64,000 nucleotides of DNA. Source: Tritrichomonas musculus. Lineage: Eukaryota > Parabasalia > Tritrichomonadida > Tritrichomonadidae. The stretch is from assembly GCA_039105265.1 (NCBI GenBank), contig JAPFFF010000031.1:1302001-1366000 (forward strand), given 5' to 3'. Made by a program: the position numbers and the translations under genes. Position 1 is the first letter of the stretch. Every line of letters begins with the position of its first letter. Below are positions 1-8,914 of this stretch, one piece after another. The notes beneath the pieces were generated by a model that worked only from the letters and a program-made list of their open reading frames with translations, did not search any database and was not told the DNA's origin.

Positions 1-381
1 GAGAAAGTCGACGTTTACTCGTTTGGCGTGCTTGCATTCTTCGTGCTGAGCGGCGGAGAGATGCCGAGGATAAAGATAAGCGAAATCCTCGCCGGAAAGA
101 AGGCAACGATGCCGCCTTCTTTCACAGAATTTGCAAAGGGACTGATCAGCAGCTGCTGGAACTTCAATGCAAAAGACCGCCCAAGCTTCAGTGACATCGT
201 TGCATTGATTGAGAAGAATTCAGGAAATTTGGTCAGCCTGGACAAACAGTCAGAAAAGAAGGCACTGATGGCGATGATCACTCAGCACAAGGCAAAGATT
301 CCTCAATATGAGGCTTCATCAAAGGCAACAAGTTCTACAGAAAAGAAGCAATCAAAGCTTCCTCCATTAGGCAAAAAGTGA
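1..381 (+). CDS. Protein kinase, C-terminal lobe (5' end outside window)
   Basis: The frame is open from base 1, so the gene begins upstream of the window. The first residues read KVDVYSFGVLAFFVLSGGE, which is kinase subdomain IX (DVYSFGV), and about 40 residues on CWNFNAKDRPSFSDIV matches subdomain XI with its conserved Arg. The ATP-binding and catalytic loops lie outside, so activity cannot be judged. The C-terminal 50 residues are Lys/Ser-rich and look disordered. The gene is noticeably richer in G and C (gtc, gac, ctg, gcc codons) than most neighbours. The pattern fits the tyrosine-kinase-like (TKL) class that is expanded in trichomonads, but that assignment is inference. Confidence 0.8.
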   Translation, partial: EKVDVYSFGVLAFFVLSGGEMPRIKISEILAGKKATMPPSFTEFAKGLISSCWNFNAKDRPSFSDIVALIEKNSGNLVSLDKQSEKKALMAMITQHKAKIPQYEASSKATSSTEKKQSKLPPLGKK

Positions 382-779
382 TTTTTTTTTTTTTTTTAGA
401 GGTAATCAAATTTTCAAATATACATCATAAAGAAATTATTTTAGGTATTTATGTATATTTTCTAATTAAGATACTAATAACAAGCATGCTTGTTTTAACA
501 GGAAGTATTGAAGTGATTAAAAAAAAAATTCAATATTTGATCGGCAAAGCTCAGAAAAATTTAAAATTTTTTTTATTTTGAGAAAGTGGGCATATTGACT
601 TTAAAATATTGATTGATATGGACATTTTGACATTAAAATGTCCACCTATTTAAAGCCTAGCTCAATAATAAAAAAAAATAAAAAGCAGCAAATTAAATCA
701 AGATAATTTATTGAAAATTTCTTTTGTAATATTTTTAATTTGCTTGAATTTAATAAACTATTGAACTTTTTGATTATCT
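382..779. other. AT-rich gap with one dispersed repeat
   Basis: I see no convincing gene here. The stretch starts with a T-run directly after the kinase stop and holds the first copy of the 135-bp dispersed repeat at 534-668 (listed separately). Confidence 0.6.
534..668 (+). repeat. Dispersed repeat, copy 1 of 2
   Basis: This stretch begins TTTGATCGGCAAAGCTCAG and ends TTAAAGCCTAGCTCAATAA. It recurs almost unchanged in the same orientation at 12436-12572. It contains a near-perfect hairpin: GGACATTTT at 620-628 pairs with AAAATGTCC at 635-643. No long open frame runs through it. It could be a short non-autonomous element or a conserved 3'-flank/ncRNA unit; the sequence does not decide. Confidence 0.7.
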
Positions 780-923
780 TCAACCCCATATTGCCAGAAT
801 AGAACCCAAACATCCCAGCGGAATCATAACTATAAAATCAACGAAAAAAATAACAGCGAATAATAAAGCAGGAATTCCAACTTGATAACAATAGTATTCG
901 CTAGCATCTCCATAATTGACCTC
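780..923 (-). pseudogene. C-terminal relic of a small membrane protein
   Basis: The reverse strand has a 47-codon open frame without an ATG, preceded by an in-frame stop at 924-926. It ends GIPALLFAVIFFVDFIVM followed by IPLGCLGSILAIWG and a stop. That is two closely spaced hydrophobic segments after a polar YGDASEYYCY stretch, so it looks like the last part of a multi-span protein. It lies head to head with the gene starting at 977. I do not recognise the family. It could also be chance AT-rich coding. Confidence 0.3.
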
Positions 924-956
924 TCAATTTAGCCTCCAACGGCTTTCAACCGTCCA

Positions 957-967
957 TCACTTCATTT
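957..967 (+). promoter_or_regulatory. Two overlapping Inr boxes
   Basis: TCACTT (957-962) and TCATTT (962-967) both match the trichomonad initiator TCAYTW and lie 10-20 bases before the ATG at 977. This is the usual spacing for trichomonad 5' leaders. Confidence 0.6.
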
Positions 968-976
968 AATTCAAGA

Positions 977-1234
977 ATGTCTACCTGGCAAGAGCAAGCA
1001 GCTACTGATGGTATCAGCAATACTTATCTCGAGTACTACAAGCTCCGCAATGCATACATTGCAACTGACAATGAGATCTGTCATGAAATCTCATTACTTG
1101 AACAAAGACCATTTTTAACTGATGATGAAGAAGAATATAGACGAAGCTTATATCAACGAATTCAAGAAAATAAAATCGAATTCATGGAAATCGATGATGC
1201 TATTAGTGAGATGGAAGAAATTTTAAATAAATAA
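977..1234 (+). CDS. Small acidic hypothetical protein, 85 residues
   Basis: The ORF starts at an ATG directly downstream of two Inr boxes and ends in TAAACATA, where the stop overlaps the TAAA-type trichomonad poly(A) signal. The protein is soluble, acidic and predicted mostly helical (YRRSLYQRIQENKIEFMEI, then DDAISEMEEILNK). There is no signal peptide or membrane segment. I do not recognise a family. The promoter box and the stop context make it more likely to be a real gene than other ORFs of this size. Confidence 0.55.
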   Translation: MSTWQEQAATDGISNTYLEYYKLRNAYIATDNEICHEISLLEQRPFLTDDEEEYRRSLYQRIQENKIEFMEIDDAISEMEEILNK

Positions 1235-1280
1235 ACATATATTTTTTTAATTAATTTTTTTATTTATTTATTTTTTTTTT

Positions 1281-1661
1281 TTAATCTTTTTTGTATTTAC
1301 CACGAGTGCAAAGAATAATATTAAATATCAAAATTATGATTAAAAGTAGTTCAATAATGGTTGTTTCAAATGATAATGTTCCAGGAATATCAGAGTCAAG
1401 AAGTTTAAAATAAGAATCAAATTCGGCTGCCAGTAGTGCATCAACCTAATTTCCAACATCTTGAGCAGAAAATTTGTTTCCTGTTTCAGCATTGAGTTTT
1501 TCGTTATAAGCATTGAGTTCTTGCAGATAATCAGTCCACGTATCATGATTTTCTCTATGGTATACCCAATTATGTCTGAGCATTTCACAGGCTCTTCTCT
1601 CTTCAGCATTTAATTTTCCTTGTCTGCAATAATTCATAAGCAAGAACAAGAACGCAAACAT
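1281..1661 (-). pseudogene. Small type I membrane protein gene with an in-frame TAG
   Basis: The frame begins at ATG 1659-1661 with a signal-like start (MFAFLFLLMNYC), then a polar ectodomain (LNAEERRACEMLRHNWVYHR). It meets TAG at 1446-1448. Exactly the same frame then stays open for 54 more codons: a polar part, a membrane helix (TTIIELLLIIILIFNIILC) and a short basic tail (TRGKYKKD), ending in TAA at 1281-1283. Signal, ectodomain, single TM and basic tail in one frame is the layout of a type I surface protein. The gene is therefore probably a recent nonsense allele, or the stop is a sequencing error. An Inr box (TCATTT on the reverse strand) at 1669-1674 sits 8 bases before the ATG. I do not recognise the family. 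Confidence 0.5.
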
Positions 1662-1668
1662 TTTTTAG

Positions 1669-1674
1669 AAATGA
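1669..1674 (-). promoter_or_regulatory. Inr box of the small membrane protein gene
   Basis: TCATTT on the reverse strand matches TCAYTW and precedes the ATG at 1661 by 8 bases. It supports the chosen start. Confidence 0.5.
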
Positions 1675-2426
1675 ACTGAAAATATTATTCAAATTTCCAT
1701 TCAAATATACTTGACGACTCACAAAAAATTCAATAAGATGCCTCAAAAATTGACCTTCACTCACTTTGTGAGGGCCTGCTGAAAGCATTCAGTTAGTTCT
1801 CACAATCCCTTTTACCTTCACAAATGACCTTTACAGATGTATTTTCAACGATGATTAACCATCATTTGTTAACCACGATAGGGCTCACAAAAAGTTCCAC
1901 ACAGAGGCCAAATGGCGTTGGTTGTTAACGGACCGATAGGGACGTTAAGAAATCACGCCATTTATATACTACTATAGATTTAATTACAGAATTATCCAAT
2001 ATACCAAATTACTTACCTTTTTAATAATAATAAAAGTTGGCCTAAACTGGCCTATTTTTTCTTCGTAGTTGAACCATATATCTTTTGAATTCTTCAGAAA
2101 ATTATCACAAAAAATTCCGTTCCAAAAAAAAATAAATTTTCATTTGCTAATTTATATATATTATATTAATATAAAAGATTTATTTTGAATTTAAGTCATT
2201 TCACATCACATTAACTATTCATAATTTCAATACCAAAATTTCAATTAATCTAAGAATTTTTAGAAAATAATGAGCATTTTTTAGATAAGAATATAAAAGA
2301 CAAAATGTTTTTTTTTTAAATTTATTACATGGCCATTAATTGAACCGAAACATTTTCAAAAGAATAAAAACAATAGTATTCAAAATAAGCATTTAGCTGT
2401 TTATCTGAAAATTTTAAACGAAAAAG
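1675..2426. other. Intergenic region upstream of the surface protein gene
   Basis: No credible gene. Bases 1800-1970 are less AT-rich than the surroundings and contain GATAGGG twice (near 1879 and 1926). From 1979 the sequence belongs to the segmental duplication shared with 44503 onward. About 260 bases (2046-2303) have no counterpart in the second copy. Confidence 0.5.
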
Positions 2427-3707
2427 ATGAGGAGTATAATATGGGTTCTTTTCATGATGTTTCAATTATCCTACCAAAGAACGGTGCTTTACGAAACGAT
2501 AAATTACAATGTACCAAAAGTTATTGATCAAGAATTAAACATTGGCGAAACAATTGAAATAACTTATAATGTTCAAAATTCCTTTATAATCATAATTGGA
2601 AATCCTAAATTCTATATAAACATTGAATTTAATGGATATAAATATCATTATTTGAAATCTGGCATTTATGCTCTTGGTGATAAAGGCAAAGCCTATTACA
2701 CTGCATTAGAAGCAGGAAAACACAAATTTCTAGCATGGAGCACAAGTTCCACTCACTGCATGCATATTGTTGCATATGGTAAACAAAATCATATTAAAAC
2801 AAGGCCAATCAAACCAAGACCTTTTGCATTTGTTGAAACCGATCCAAATGTTAAAATGACTGTGCAAGCAGATAAATTGATCAGTGGAGATTGGGTTTTT
2901 CCATTTATCAATGGGAAATTTGAAGAATATGGAGCTGCACGACCATCATTTGATCTTGAAGTTGATTGTCTTGTTAAAGTTAATCAAGCAAATGGTAATG
3001 CTGTTGATGTAACAATAACATCAAATGGGAATTCCCTGTTTGATTATGGTGAATATGATGCCTCAGAATTAGCTGTTCCTTCAAATAGTGTTCCATTCAT
3101 TTATATTGCTGAAAACAAAAAGGAGAATGCTCTAAACAATTTTCATGATCCATCTGAACAAGAACCACCAGATCAAACAACAAGCACAGGTTCCACAACT
3201 ACATCATCGTCAACTTCTACTGGTTCAACATCAGCTCCTTCTGATTCAACCAATACTGGTTCAACATCAACTTCTACAGGTTCAACATCAGCTCCTTCTG
3301 ATTCAACAAATACTGGTTCAACATCAGCTCCTACTGGATCATCTAATACTGGCTCAACATCATCTCAAACTCATTCACCTTCAAGTGGAATTCAAAAGCC
3401 TGATAATGGCGATGATAGTTCTGGAAAAGAAAAAGATGGTGGTCTTTCTACTGGAGAGTTGGCTGGTGTTGGAACAGGTGTTGCTGCAGGTGTAACAGGA
3501 ATTATTGGATCTGCGTTTGGTATATATAAAAAAATCAAAAGTAAATCTGATAATTCAAAAGATGAAGATGATGATGGGAAAAATGTAAACAAGAATGTGA
3601 ATAATATTAACAATAACAATAATATTAATTTAAGTCTTAACTTTTCAAGTGATCCTTCTAAAGGGAATTTTTTAATACAGCAATCACCTCCAGTTGAAGA
3701 ACTTTGA
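2427..3707 (+). CDS. Mucin-like type I surface glycoprotein, copy 1 (426 residues)
   Basis: Residues 1-17 (MRSIIWVLFMMFQLSYQ) are a signal peptide. Residues 18-240 form a beta-rich ectodomain with few cysteines. Residues 247-321 are a Ser/Thr stalk of repeated GSTSAPSDSTNT-type units, likely O-glycosylated. Residues about 345-367 are a Gly-rich membrane segment with several GxxxG spacings (LAGVGTGVAAGVTGIIGSAF), followed by a basic stop-transfer KKIKSK. The tail is Asp- then Asn-rich. This is the layout of a trichomonad surface adhesin or rhomboid substrate, but no known ectodomain family is recognised. The gene is duplicated at 44687-45976, and the copies differ mainly in stalk repeat number. 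The ATG is the first in frame. Confidence 0.8.
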   Translation: MRSIIWVLFMMFQLSYQRTVLYETINYNVPKVIDQELNIGETIEITYNVQNSFIIIIGNPKFYINIEFNGYKYHYLKSGIYALGDKGKAYYTALEAGKHKFLAWSTSSTHCMHIVAYGKQNHIKTRPIKPRPFAFVETDPNVKMTVQADKLISGDWVFPFINGKFEEYGAARPSFDLEVDCLVKVNQANGNAVDVTITSNGNSLFDYGEYDASELAVPSNSVPFIYIAENKKENALNNFHDPSEQEPPDQTTSTGSTTTSSSTSTGSTSAPSDSTNTGSTSTSTGSTSAPSDSTNTGSTSAPTGSSNTGSTSSQTHSPSSGIQKPDNGDDSSGKEKDGGLSTGELAGVGTGVAAGVTGIIGSAFGIYKKIKSKSDNSKDEDDDGKNVNKNVNNINNNNNINLSLNFSSDPSKGNFLIQQSPPVEEL

Positions 3708-4672
3708 GCAAATATTTTACTTAATAAAAAAAATTTGATGAAATTTAATATAAGTATTTTTTTATAAAGTAACCTACTTTGTACTTTGACTTTATATCAA
3801 AAAATGAAGTTCAGGAACTTCATCTTTTATCATAAATGAAATAAATTTTTTGAATTAGTTTTGATCGTAATAATATTGAATATTTAATTGTTCATGTATT
3901 CATGATTAAGAAAAAAATTATGAAGAACAAATGCGTCAGCAGTATTTATTTTCCGAAAGATTTATAAAGTGAATCCATTTACTAACTTTGTATGGAATGA
4001 TAAACCTCTATATATTTTTAAGCTTTGACCAGATATCAAGTCAATTTTATCCAAATTGCAAAAACAATCTAATAAGATATAATTGAAGCTTCTCTTCCAT
4101 ATTACTTCAAATGTTAAACTCAATCTCGAAAATGAAGATTAGTTTTTTTTGAAACAATTCATTTATATTTCATAAAGATCAAATGCCAAAAAAAGTTGTT
4201 ATTAACCATTTGAATATCCTTCTTAAAGGGTTTTAGAGGCATATTTACATACAAAATAAGTATATATTTATTAAAAAAAAAAATATGCAGTTTTTTCTGT
4301 CATAATAGTAACGTTTATTTGCTCTTCCAAATAAAAATAATTCATTCAAAAACTTAAATGTTATGCACAAATATCAATTCAAAAAATATTTCATAAAAAA
4401 TAAAATTTTATAAATATCTTTAAAATGATTTGCTGAAAACTTCATTATTACTTTTAAATATCAAAAATAACTATAATTACATATATATTTCGGAAAAATC
4501 ATTTGCAATCAGTATAAAAAAAAAAAAATTTTTATGATGGTATTTAAATGACAAAAAAATAAGCATTTTCCTGATCTATAAAGTTATTATTTATTCTATT
4601 TATCTTCTAAATTTAGAAACAAACAAACAAAAATTATTTTTTAAAATTTATTTTTTATTAATTATAATTTAT
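3708..4672. other. Intergenic, duplicated 3' flank
   Basis: AT-rich non-coding DNA shared almost base for base with 45977-46943. I see no gene or RNA in it; its conservation reflects recent duplication. Confidence 0.6.
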
Positions 4673-5044
4673 CTACTGAACATATTTATATGTTGGGAAA
4701 GTTGGTGGGATGACCTTAAGTACGTTTGACTTGTGTTCCTTGAGCCATTGGTTTTGGAATTGACGGATATCATTGAGTGTTTGTTCAAGTGTTCTTGAAG
4801 TATCAATGTTTTGCATTGCCCAAATTGTTGAAGCAGAAATTAATTCAGCTTCACGTGTGCTGCACTTAGAACTATTGTAAATGAGACGGAATGTTGTATC
4901 ATTTCTTCCATTTCCGACGATACTCCATGAAACTAACATGAGGTTGTGAGCATCAGATTGTTCGGTTTGAGAGTAACCTAAATAAGCATCGGCGATAGGT
5001 CCACCGACCTTGATTGGGCCAACATTAGAGATTGCAAGACGCAT
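4673..5044 (-). pseudogene. Truncated HxxxD acyltransferase (3' 123 codons only)
   Basis: The encoded sequence is nearly identical to the last 123 residues of the full gene at 46944-48221. It begins at the internal Met of GMRLAISNVGPIKVGG because the duplication breaks there, so the catalytic HxxxD part is missing. No promoter box precedes it. The fragment lies head to head with the LRR-Sel1 gene 70 bases away. It is a non-functional by-product of the segmental duplication. Confidence 0.85.
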
Positions 5045-5112
5045 TCACTAAAAAATATTGACTAAAAAATAAAATAAACGTGCAGATTGAATTAGTCAGT
5101 GGGTTTTGAAGA

Positions 5113-8100
5113 ATGAAAACTGTGAATTTTTATCATCAAAATTTTAAATATCAGATTAAACGTAATATACTTGATAAGCACACACAATATTTTGCAAAGA
5201 AAAGTGTTGATTTTGTTAATGTTCAACTTGTTGACGAATTCAATATAATTTACCAAATAATCTCTGAGAAAACTTTAAATCAGTTTGTTCGCTACTTTGA
5301 GAAAGGTCAAATTACTCTCGATTATAATAACATTTATCCAATTCAATATTTATCGAACAAATTTGAAGTTACTGCCCTAGTCACAAAAGTTAACAATTAC
5401 CTTAAAAAGGAATACAAAGGTTTAATCGGTAATATTTTACAAAAAATAGAAGAAAAAGACTACACATTAAATTCATATGAAGAATCGATTCTTTCTTTTC
5501 ACATAATAGAATATATTGATGATGACAAATTACTATCTCTCTCAATATCGTGTTTATATCGTATTTTAAGCAAATATCAGCAACAAAAAAACCAAAACGA
5601 AAAACCAATTGAAGAATCGACAAACGAATGCGAATTTAATAAATTAAAGAGGTCAGTAAAGAAAACTTCCAGTAAGAGAAAATTTAAAAGTTGGACGAAA
5701 AAAGGAATTAAGCCTAAAAGTAAAAAGATTTGTACTAAAGAAGATGAAGAAGATGATGATTCCGAAATTGAACAAAAAGATAAAAATGAAGAAGAGATTA
5801 AAATCATCAACTTTTTGATTAAAATTTTAAAGGAAAAAGGCAGAGGATCATCGGTTTTATTAAATGCTTTTTCAATTAGCACATTTTCGAATCAATATTT
5901 AATTGAAAAACTTTATGAATCAGAAAACGATATCCAAATTGATTTAAATATAATTGGCAATCAAATGATAAAATATTCGTACGAGCAAAATCGAGAAAAC
6001 AGAGTTAATAAAGAAGATTTTAAGCAGCAAATGGACAAAATGAAAAATGAATATGAAAAAAAAATCACTGAAATTGAAGAAAACCAAACCAAGTTCAAGG
6101 AAGAAATAAATAAGCAATTTGAATCCATTAAAGCAATGATGAATAACATGCAACAAGAGATGAAACAAAATCAAATGAAATCAGACGAGCAAAGAACTGA
6201 AATTAAAAAGAGTATTGAAACAGAAAAATCAAAGAACTTTATTATTATGCACAATATAAAAAATGAAAACAAGCCTGGAATTAACAAAATATTTGATCTT
6301 TTATCGTTTATGTCAAACGAAAATCTCAAGATAAAAGAGCCGATCAACATTGACGAATCAATTTTCATTCCAAATAAATCATCCAATCTAAAAGAAATCA
6401 TTTTACGGCAAGAACAGATCAATAAAGATATCACTTGTATTGGAATCCATTCAAAAGCAACAGAATTGTTGTTTTCACCTGACTCTTTTGATTTGAATAA
6501 AATTAATTCTCTTATGAAGGGTGCAATGAAGTTATTATTTGAACTTCAAAATTCAGCAAATAATTTTGACAAAATTTTTGCCAATCTTTGTAATGCTAAA
6601 CTTAATGCATCACAAAATGGCAATGAAATTCTGATTAAACTCATATTAGACTCTAATGATGTCGATAATATTGCCAACACCACTTTAATTAAAGTTGTTG
6701 ATTATGTCGAAATCAAAGACAATATTTCGACGATCAAAGAAAACATGTTTAAAGGATCTTCTTCATTACTTGAAATTACAATTCCATCGTCAGTAATATC
6801 ACTTGAAAATGGCTGTTTTTCAGGATGTTCATCTCTAGAAGAAGTTGATTTTCCGTCATCGATCACTAAAATAGGAAACAATGCATTTGAAGGATGCTCA
6901 TCACTGACAGAAGTTACAATTCCAGAATCAGTAAAATCAATTGAAAGTGATTGTTTTTCAGGATGCTCATCCCTAACAAAAGTTGTTGTTCCATCATCGA
7001 TCATAGAAATAAGCAGCAATGCATTTAAAGGATGTACATTACTGAAACAAATTGTAGTATCTTCATATGCGCAATCAAATAAAATGATCTGTTTTTCAGG
7101 ATGTTCATTTCTAGCAAAGATTGCAGTTCCACCATCAATCATAGAAATCAGTGACAAAGCATTTGAAGGATGCTCCTCATTGATAGAGGTTACAATTCCA
7201 TCATCAGTAGAATCACTTAAAGACAGCTGCTTCGCAGGTTGTTCATTACTGAAAGAAATAACGATTCCTTCATCAGTCTATGAAATCGGAGATCATTCAT
7301 TCGATGGATGTTCAAATTTGGAAACAATCACGATTTCATCAAATGTGAAAACAATTGGATGTTCATCTTTTAAAGATTGCAAATCGCTAACTGAAATCTC
7401 ACTTCCAAAATCAGTTAAATCAATCGGATGTGAAATTTTCAAAGGATGTAGATCACTCGTTAAATTATCGATTCAACAACCAGTTGAAACAATCCCAGCT
7501 TTCGCCTTTTCAGGATGCACCAATCTGAGTGAAATTAGTATTCCTAAATCAGTAGCTTTTATTGGTGAAGGAGCATTTTCGAAATGTTCTTCCCTTAAGT
7601 ACATCTTCATTCCATCGTCATCCGTCAAAATACAGCCCAATTCATTTGAATTCTGCGATTCACTTGTGTTTATCGGTCTAACAAACGCCACACTGGCCAA
7701 AGGAATCAAAACACAGGCCAAAATTTTAATCTGTGATGACGAATCATCTGCATTTTATGAATATGGCAAACTTTTCAGAGAAGGTGATGGTGTTCCAGTT
7801 AACAAATCAGAAGAGATCAAGTATTATGAAATGGCCATTGACAAAGGAAATGACGAAGCAATGATTGAGTATGCTAATATGTTAGAAGATGGTAATGGTG
7901 TTCCAGTTAACAAGGAAGAAGCCATTAAATACTATAAAATGGCCATTGACAAAGGAAATGACAAAGCAATGAATAGGTATGCCAATATTTTAGCAAATGG
8001 TAATAGTGTTAACAAATCAAAAGCAATAAAATATTACAAAATGGCCATCAATAAAGGAAACGATTACGCAATGAATAATTATGCTTGGATGTTAGAGAAT

Positions 8101-8319
8101 GGCGATGGTGTTCCAGAAAACAAATCAGAAGCTGTAAAGTATTACAAACTTTCAGCAGAAAAAGGAAATGAAGATGCTATGTATAATTATGCTCGGATGT
8201 TAGAGAATGGCGATGGTGTTCCAGAAAACAAATCAGAAGCTATAAAATATTACAAACTTTCAGCAGAAAAAGGAAATGAAGATGCAATTGATCGGTTAAC
8301 AGCCCTAAATCAAATTTAA
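5113..8319 (+). CDS. BTB-like / coiled-coil / BspA-type LRR / Sel1 fusion protein (1068 residues)
   Basis: Residues about 1-150 look like a divergent BTB fold (ILDKHTQYFAKKS, then a repeated helical core). Residues 170-230 are charged and low-complexity. Residues about 295-375 are a coiled coil. Residues about 545-862 contain 14 BspA-type LRR_5 repeats of 23 residues with the core FSGCSSLTEVTIPSSVxxI. Residues 876-1062 hold five 36-residue Sel1 units (YARMLENGDGVPENKSEAIK); the last two are almost identical, so a recent tandem gain. There is no signal peptide or membrane segment, so unlike surface BspA proteins this is probably a cytosolic scaffold. Both repeat types bind proteins. The ATG is 67 bases beyond the duplication breakpoint. 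Confidence 0.8.
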   Translation: MKTVNFYHQNFKYQIKRNILDKHTQYFAKKSVDFVNVQLVDEFNIIYQIISEKTLNQFVRYFEKGQITLDYNNIYPIQYLSNKFEVTALVTKVNNYLKKEYKGLIGNILQKIEEKDYTLNSYEESILSFHIIEYIDDDKLLSLSISCLYRILSKYQQQKNQNEKPIEESTNECEFNKLKRSVKKTSSKRKFKSWTKKGIKPKSKKICTKEDEEDDDSEIEQKDKNEEEIKIINFLIKILKEKGRGSSVLLNAFSISTFSNQYLIEKLYESENDIQIDLNIIGNQMIKYSYEQNRENRVNKEDFKQQMDKMKNEYEKKITEIEENQTKFKEEINKQFESIKAMMNNMQQEMKQNQMKSDEQRTEIKKSIETEKSKNFIIMHNIKNENKPGINKIFDLLSFMSNENLKIKEPINIDESIFIPNKSSNLKEIILRQEQINKDITCIGIHSKATELLFSPDSFDLNKINSLMKGAMKLLFELQNSANNFDKIFANLCNAKLNASQNGNEILIKLILDSNDVDNIANTTLIKVVDYVEIKDNISTIKENMFKGSSSLLEITIPSSVISLENGCFSGCSSLEEVDFPSSITKIGNNAFEGCSSLTEVTIPESVKSIESDCFSGCSSLTKVVVPSSIIEISSNAFKGCTLLKQIVVSSYAQSNKMICFSGCSFLAKIAVPPSIIEISDKAFEGCSSLIEVTIPSSVESLKDSCFAGCSLLKEITIPSSVYEIGDHSFDGCSNLETITISSNVKTIGCSSFKDCKSLTEISLPKSVKSIGCEIFKGCRSLVKLSIQQPVETIPAFAFSGCTNLSEISIPKSVAFIGEGAFSKCSSLKYIFIPSSSVKIQPNSFEFCDSLVFIGLTNATLAKGIKTQAKILICDDESSAFYEYGKLFREGDGVPVNKSEEIKYYEMAIDKGNDEAMIEYANMLEDGNGVPVNKEEAIKYYKMAIDKGNDKAMNRYANILANGNSVNKSKAIKYYKMAINKGNDYAMNNYAWMLENGDGVPENKSEAVKYYKLSAEKGNEDAMYNYARMLENGDGVPENKSEAIKYYKLSAEKGNEDAIDRLTALNQI

Positions 8320-8914
8320 TATTAAATTGATTGAAAAAGAAATTTCACATTTATTACAAGATAAGATTGATTTATGCTTTATATAGCTAATTATTTATTA
8401 TAAATAATAAAAAACTAAATTATCATTTTCGAGACCAAAATAAAAAAAAATCTAAAGTTATAGAATTATTTTTAAATCTCCTAATTTATAATATAACAAT
8501 ATTAGTATTTATTAAAACAAATAATACTCATTAAATAATATGGATTTCCTTTGATTGAAAGAACCACTGTCTGAAATAGAAATAGTTACAGCAGTGATAT
8601 CTAAGTAATATAAAATAATGTTTGATGTATAAGAACATTAAAACATATTTTTAATTCTAAAAATATCAATTTAGAATATATCGAAATAAGCATTTGGTGA
8701 TGTGATAAATTCAAAAGAATCATCAAAAAATAAAGTTTTTTTTTTTTTTTTTTTTTTTTTTTGAATGGTTTATTTTTATAGAATTTTTGAATGAATTATC
8801 AAAAATATATCAGTCAAATGAAAGAGATTGATTGTGTTTTTCTCCAATTTATTGAAAGTTAAAGCAACTATGATAATGAGTATGATTATTATATATCAAT
8901 AGAAAGATCATACA
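8320..8914. other. Intergenic
   Basis: Very AT-rich, with a T-run of about 27 at 8736-8762. No gene or structured element seen. Confidence 0.6.

Larger units (their letters stand above)
1979..5046. repeat. Segmental duplication, copy 1 (truncated)
   Basis: This block matches 44503-47316 over a surface protein gene, its 3' flank and the 3' end of an acyltransferase gene, in the same order and orientation. Identity is very high, including non-coding DNA. The match ends at about 5046, inside the acyltransferase coding region, whereas the second copy runs on through the intact gene. Copy 1 also has about 260 extra bases (2046-2303). The truncation implies this is the derived copy. Confidence 0.85.

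Noticed and set aside
1340-1609. Reverse 89-codon ORF overlapping the small membrane protein
   Set aside because: The overlapping frame carries signal peptide, TM and an Inr box and is the better gene.
3145-3495. Forward His/Gln/Leu-rich ORF inside the surface protein gene
   Set aside because: Out-of-frame reading of the Ser/Thr stalk repeat; the same shadow occurs at 45405-45764.
6702-7157. Reverse 151-codon ORF
   Set aside because: Antisense of the LRR repeats of the 5113 gene; the repeat codons keep the antisense frame open.
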